Origin: UBA2779 sp965232165 | Lineage (GTDB): Bacteria > Spirochaetota > Spirochaetia > DSM-2461 | Direction of reading: 5' to 3' | DNA: 64,000 bases | Assembly: GCA_965232165.1 (NCBI GenBank) | Contig: CBDDOY010000001.1 | Coordinates: 1,178,001-1,242,000 of the forward strand | Shown: in pieces, positions 62,244 through 64,000 of the stretch | How positions within the stretch are numbered: the first letter of the stretch is position 1 | Layout: each line of letters begins with the position of its first letter | The notes under the pieces: generated by a model | What the model saw: only the letters and a program-made list of their open reading frames with translations | What the model was told of the DNA's origin: nothing | The model's database searches: none | Translations under genes and position numbers: made by a program

Positions 62244-62937
62244 CTATGACACCATGAATCGAATAATTCTATCTCTGAAGCTTTGGACATGTTTTTCCAA
62301 AACTTCTTTAAGAGCCATAAGTTCTTTAGCCTCCAGGCAAGCGATGATCCTATCATGCTCTTCTATGACATTGATGTAGTGCTCATTCAAATTATCATCC
62401 GGCTCCATTCTGGTATTGAAAGACAGATAGGAAAGGCGTTTGGCTTCCGTCCGAACGTCTTGAATGGCCCGAATGAAGAATTCATTTTGGGTTGCCTTGG
62501 CGAAATTCAGATGAAAACAGTGATTGTTTCCTACCACTGCCGAGAGACCGGCCTTCCTGAACGGCCTTTTTAATGAGTGCGTTGTCTTTCCGCATCTCCT
62601 GGATGATACCGCTGCAGTTCTTAGTTACGGAGATTTCTGCCGCTCCGCACTCGAATATACTCATTGCCTCAAACATGGCCTTGATATCCTGAATAGTGAT
62701 GGGACGGACTATCATCCCATGGTTGGGATGGGATTCCACCATCCTCTCTCCACGAAGACGAACGAGGGCCTCCCTGATAGGAGTGCGTCCGATGCCCAGG
62801 TCCTTCATGAGCTGGCTTTCATTGAGGTTCTGGCTGGGTTTGTATTCCAGGCAAATGATGCGCTAGACTATGGCATTGTAGGCAAAAACGGCAAGGGGTT
62901 GTCCAGATGCCTTCTTCGAATTGGATCTTGCTTTCAT
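62244..62937 (-). pseudogene. GntR/FCD transcription regulator with nonsense codon and frameshift
   Basis: The frame starts MKARSNSKKASGQPLAVFAY and meets a TAG at 62863-62865 before RIICLEYKPSQNLNESQLMK. The helix-turn-helix GIGRTPIREALVRLRGERMV follows, then a frameshift near 62537-62560 leads into the FCD-domain part (NEFFIRAIQDVRTEAKRLSY, HDRIIACLEAKELMALKEVL). It is a dead regulator, probably of the neighbouring tct/ycsF genes. Confidence 0.88.
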
Positions 62938-63508
62938 CAATCTGCTCCTGGCTGTTCCTGTGAAATCCAGTCCACCGTAACACATCGTCTGTATTTATTC
63001 TACTCGATCACCTTGTTTTCTCAATACAGTATATCAAAAATATATCTCATGCTCCATGCGATTGTTTGCTGTTGGATACTTCTTGCTTCTCTCCCGATTG
63101 CGGACATTCTGTTGAGATTCTCATGATTTTTCATCCGCAGATTGACGCAAATTAAAACCGGTCTTTTATGTTGAAGATTCTTTGCTCCGGTAAATAAACC
63201 GGCGAGTACGCTTCCGGCTCATACGGAATGTGTAAATGCTCAAACTCTTTTTCCAGTATTCCGGTAGACTGCTTTCAGAAAACTCCCCGTTCCCGGTGAG
63301 CCGTTATCGCAGCCCGATGAGGGCATGAATTCCATCACCTCTCATTTTGTATGCGGGAATCTGCGGGCTCTTCAGCATTTGTATCAGTCTCCGCAGACTA
63401 CACGGATTCCCGCAGATTAAAAACCAGGTCAAAGCAGGATACATAGTTTTATACCTTCTCAAACCGGACAGTAAATGTTACAGTACACCGAAGATATGGA
63501 GGTGTAGA
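62938..63508. other. Intergenic with possible protein fragments
   Basis: A minus frame at about 63156-63270 gives EKEFEHLHIPYEPEAYSPVY ending FNIKDRF, which could be the C-terminus of a lost protein. Near 63352-63420 there are short inverted words (GCGGGAATCTGCGG and the complement). No confident gene is present. Confidence 0.45.
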
Positions 63509-63958
63509 ATGATTGTTGATCTAATCAGAAATGCAGGAATCTACGAGGGCTTGTCTGAGGGTGTCGTAAAAGGACTGGAACTTCTGAAGGATTCAAACTT
63601 AACCGCACAGGAGGACGGCAGATATGAAGTAATCGGCGACGATCTATTCTACTTGATCCAGCGGTATTCAACCAAGAAAAAGGAAGATGTTCTGTTTGAA
63701 GCCCACAGGGACTATATCGATATACAGGCGGTCATCGAAGGGGAAGAGACAATAGGCTACGGGCCTGCCGGGAGAATGGGAATGGTCATTCAGCCGTATG
63801 AGCCGGATGTCATCAAATATGCCGATCCGCCGGTCTTTACCGAACTCAAATTGACCGCTGGGATGTTTGCAGTATTCTACCCTGACGATGCCCATAAACC
63901 CTGCTATCACACCAATGAATCCAGCGTGCATAAACTGGTGGTGAAAGTGAAAATATAG
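63509..63958 (+). CDS. YhcH/YjgK/YiaL family protein
   Basis: The start is the ATG at 63509 behind GGAGGTG. The 149 residues show the family pattern: FEAHRDYIDIQAVIEGEETI (metal-binding HxxxxDIxxxxxGxE, about residues 66-85), YFxPD-like FYPDDAHKPCYH (His) and VHKLVVKVKI at the end. Family proteins (YhcH/NanQ, TabA, YiaL) are cupin-like and act in sialic-acid, biofilm or sugar-acid metabolism. The substrate is unknown; it may relate to the neuB-like operon in this genome, which is an inference. Confidence 0.9.
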   Translation: MIVDLIRNAGIYEGLSEGVVKGLELLKDSNLTAQEDGRYEVIGDDLFYLIQRYSTKKKEDVLFEAHRDYIDIQAVIEGEETIGYGPAGRMGMVIQPYEPDVIKYADPPVFTELKLTAGMFAVFYPDDAHKPCYHTNESSVHKLVVKVKI

Positions 63959-64000
63959 AGCATTGATGTGATTAGAAGGTTAAAAGGGAATCTCTGTCCT

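Overview
The window looks like a piece of a free-living spirochaete chromosome (or a close relative), about half GC and rich in small mobile elements. The lineage is inferred from the gene mix: Rpn/PD-(D/E)XK proteins with G-x-E-x-G-R-S-E arrays, LPP20/DUF4384 proteins, formylglycine-type (SUMF1) lipoproteins, a TM2 protein and an Opp system whose binding proteins carry FGGGERD-type processing sites. No rRNA or other phylogenetic marker is present, so this is a moderate-confidence guess.

Layout. 1-2000: a restriction-modification pair on the minus strand beside the broken end of a tyrosine recombinase. 3300-12500: tRNA-Ser, a PRPP synthetase/nucleotidyltransferase pair, a large M16 peptidase, remains of a REP-associated transposase, tRNA-Pro, and a dehydrogenase/NeuB-like/HAD operon. 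12.9-16.3 kb: a P-loop ATPase followed by a TPR protein with seven 120-bp repeats and a +1 frameshift. 16.8-20.8 kb: adenosine deaminase, a lipoprotein and an LPP20/DUF4384 protein. 21.3-27.6 kb: a tightly overlapping operon of caspase lipoprotein, two tandem Rpn nucleases, a coiled-coil membrane protein and a frameshifted SUMF1 lipoprotein. 27.7-29.4 kb: an IS1182-family element. 30-37 kb: TM2 protein, GH36-like protein, RNase HII-like protein, AMMECR1 protein and transketolase. 37.7-39.1 kb: an IS256-family element with an 8-bp target duplication. 39-44 kb: YccF protein, two-component pair, uracil-DNA glycosylase, and an FMN-binding/polyferredoxin redox pair. 44-52 kb: oppFDCB and two nearly identical oppA genes made by a segmental duplication. 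52.3-55.7 kb: two more P-loop ATPases, one with repeat-driven frameshifts. 55.9-58.3 kb: remnants of a TerY/PP2C-like module. 58.3-59.7 kb: a second IS256-family copy, without target duplication. 59.7-63 kb: a decaying tctA/ycsF/gntR group. 63.5 kb: a YhcH-family protein.

Three short repeat families tie the window together. Family A is a MITE of about 162 bp with GGGCRCCTCTAAAAAAC ends and 4-bp target duplications; a sister locus gives an empty site. Family B is about 120 bp and GC-rich. Family C is short and degenerate. Several family A copies sit in the last codons of genes and replace the stop codon. An IS1182-ended MITE sits in the signal region of the SUMF1 gene.

Many genes carry single-base shifts. 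Some of these could be sequencing errors, but deletions, a nonsense codon and IS-associated truncation in the same places argue that much of the decay is real. No CRISPR array or rRNA was seen.
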